A stretch of 64,000 nucleotides of DNA, from the NCBI GenBank assembly GCA_029558535.1, contig JAKQEK010000337.1, positions 1 through 64,000 on the forward strand, in the 5' to 3' direction. Numbering within the stretch: position 1 is the stretch's first letter; every line of letters begins with the position of its first letter. The translations under genes and the position numbers were made by a program. This DNA is from Bacteroidota bacterium. GTDB lineage: Bacteria > Bacteroidota > Bacteroidia > Bacteroidales > ML635J-15. The notes under the pieces were generated by a model. The model was not told the DNA's origin, searched no databases, and saw only the letters and a list, made by a program, of their open reading frames with translations. Below, piece by piece: positions 62,678 to 64,000 of this stretch.

Positions 62678-64000
62678 TTATAATAGTTTTCTATATTTTA
62701 TTCTGTGGGGACCGACATCTCCCATTCTTTTCTTTTTGTTTTCTTCATAATCTGAATAAGAACCCTCGAAGAAAACAACCTGAGAGTCTCCTTCAAATGA
62801 GATAATATGTGTTGCTATCCTATCGAGAAACCATCTGTCGTGAGTAATTATAACCGCACAGCCGGCAAAATTTTCCAAACCTTCTTCCAAGGCTCTCAGC
62901 GTATTAACATCAATGTCATTGGTCGGTTCATCTAAGAGTAGAACATTTGATTCAGATTTTAATGTTAATGCCAGATGCAGCCTATTCCTTTCTCCGCCGG
63001 AAAGGATTTTACATTTTTTTTCCTGATCAGCTCCACTAAAATTAAACCTGCCTACGTAAGCTCGAGAATTCATCATTTTTCCACCAATTTGTAAAAATTC
63101 TGTTCCACCCGAGATTACCTGAAAAACTGTTTTTTCCGGATCTATGTCGGTATGAGACTGATCTACATATCCAATTTTTACTGTTTCTCCAATTTCAAAT
63201 TCGCCACTATCCGATTTCGTTAAACCCATTATCATGCGGAAAAGAGTAGTTTTACCTGCACCGTTTGGTCCAATAATTCCTACAATTCCGGCTGGAGGTA
63301 AAGAAAAACTGAAATTTTCGAATAGAATCTTATTGTCGAAAGATTTGCTTATATTTTTTGCTACAACAACCTTGTCGCCGAGCCTGGGACCGTTAGGTAT
63401 ATATATTTCAAGCTTTTCTTCTTTCTGTTTACTGTCCTCGTTTAACATCTTATCGTAAGCAGCAAGTCTTGCTTTTGATTTTGCCTGTCTGGCTTTTGGA
63501 CTCATTCTAACCCATTCCAACTCTCTTTCCAGGGTTTTTCTGCGTTTCGATTCTGTTTTTTCTTCTTGTGCTAATCTGTTTGTTTTTTGCTCAAGCCATG
63601 ATGAATAATTTCCTTTCCAAGGAATGCCCTCTCCTCTGTCTAGCTCCAAAATCCAACCGGCAACATTGTCAAGAAAATACCTATCGTGAGTTACTGCGAT
63701 TACAGTACCTTTATATTGTTGCAAATGTTGTTCGAGCCATTGTATTGATTCTGCATCAAGGTGGTTGGTAGGCTCGTCAAGTAATAAGATATCCGGCTCA
63801 CTAAGTAATAATCTGCATAATGCTACTCTTCTTCGTTCTCCTCCCGACAAATGTTGAACAGATTCACTTCCGTCCGGACAACGTAAAGCATCCATGGCTC
63901 TTTCAAGTTTACTGTCAATATCCCAGGCTCCAATATTATCTAATAACTCAGTAAGTTCACCCTGTCTGTTAATTAATGCGGTCATTTCATCATCCGACAT
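62678..64000 (-). CDS. ettA: ABC-F ATPase EttA, N-terminus beyond the window
   Basis: EttA binds the ribosomal E site and throttles the first peptide bond according to the ATP/ADP ratio. Seen here: the first-domain signature LSGGERRRVALCRLLL and Walker B ILLLDEPTNHLD; the linker with GEGIPWKGNYSSWLEQK, which is diagnostic for EttA among ABC-F proteins; the second Walker A GPNGAGKTTLF; and the second signature LSGGERNRLHLAL. About 120 N-terminal residues with the first Walker A lie past the window edge, and the Met at the edge is probably internal. Confidence 0.93.
   Translation of the reverse strand: MSDDEMTALINRQGELTELLDNIGAWDIDSKLERAMDALRCPDGSESVQHLSGGERRRVALCRLLLSEPDILLLDEPTNHLDAESIQWLEQHLQQYKGTVIAVTHDRYFLDNVAGWILELDRGEGIPWKGNYSSWLEQKTNRLAQEEKTESKRRKTLERELEWVRMSPKARQAKSKARLAAYDKMLNEDSKQKEEKLEIYIPNGPRLGDKVVVAKNISKSFDNKILFENFSFSLPPAGIVGIIGPNGAGKTTLFRMIMGLTKSDSGEFEIGETVKIGYVDQSHTDIDPEKTVFQVISGGTEFLQIGGKMMNSRAYVGRFNFSGADQEKKCKILSGGERNRLHLALTLKSESNVLLLDEPTNDIDVNTLRALEEGLENFAGCAVIITHDRWFLDRIATHIISFEGDSQVVFFEGSYSDYEENKKKRMGDVGPHRIKYRKLL

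Overview
The window looks like a chromosomal piece of an AT-rich member of the Bacteroidota, probably near Bacteroidales. The signs are two secreted proteins with C-terminal type IX secretion (T9SS) sorting domains, many small outer-membrane beta-barrels, a split transketolase, a lipoprotein MsrB-MsrA fusion, little Shine-Dalgarno signal, and many -7 boxes of the Bacteroidota type TAnnTTTG. No rRNA, tRNA, CRISPR array, transposase or integrase gene was found.

Layout. 0.2-4.9 kb: hemW, a long amidophosphoribosyltransferase and a tandem adenylate kinase whose second half looks catalytically dead. 4.9-15.1 kb: envelope and secreted proteins, including an operon of beta-barrel, secreted WD40-caspase and a four-repeat Cys-rich protein. 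15.2-19.9 kb: a PAS gene split from its surroundings by an AAA ATPase gene flanked by 83-bp direct repeats, rmlB, a sulfatase-modifying-factor-like protein, and repeat-rich spacers. 20.5-25.3 kb: nadA, a PagL-like deacylase, a barrel, birA and msrBA.

25.7-45.9 kb is an accessory island, entirely on the + strand. It carries a nuclease-HerA pair, a type I restriction-modification operon with two DUF262 (GmrSD-like) genes embedded between hsdS and hsdR, a K+ uptake pair with a small lipoprotein, a fused nuclease-methyltransferase, and a pentapeptide-repeat plus VanZ-like pair. Three palindromes of 131-133 bp end the successive units. In each, the left terminal box is complementary to the start of the same unit, which lies at the previous junction. 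That register is the signature of integron gene cassettes (attC R'' box against the cassette 5' end), yet no integrase is present. The island therefore reads as an integron-like cassette array that includes a 13.7-kb defence unit. This is the main discovery candidate.

46.2-64 kb is mostly housekeeping: two SDR genes, a DUF6340-like gene broken by an in-frame TGA, a NYN/OST-HTH protein, a methyltransferase and polysaccharide deacetylase, VanY, transketolase C-half, queD, a polyprenyl synthase, deoC-mazG-dtd, adenine deaminase, mnmG, a TPR-SpoIIE phosphatase and ettA (cut by the window edge). Two parS-like 16-mers in the spacers around the adenine deaminase gene hint that the replication origin may be near.

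Two related families of dispersed palindromes (three copies each) lie in intergenic spacers. Their stems vary in a compensatory way while short arm motifs (TTTTGTCAT and GCCAAAA) stay fixed.
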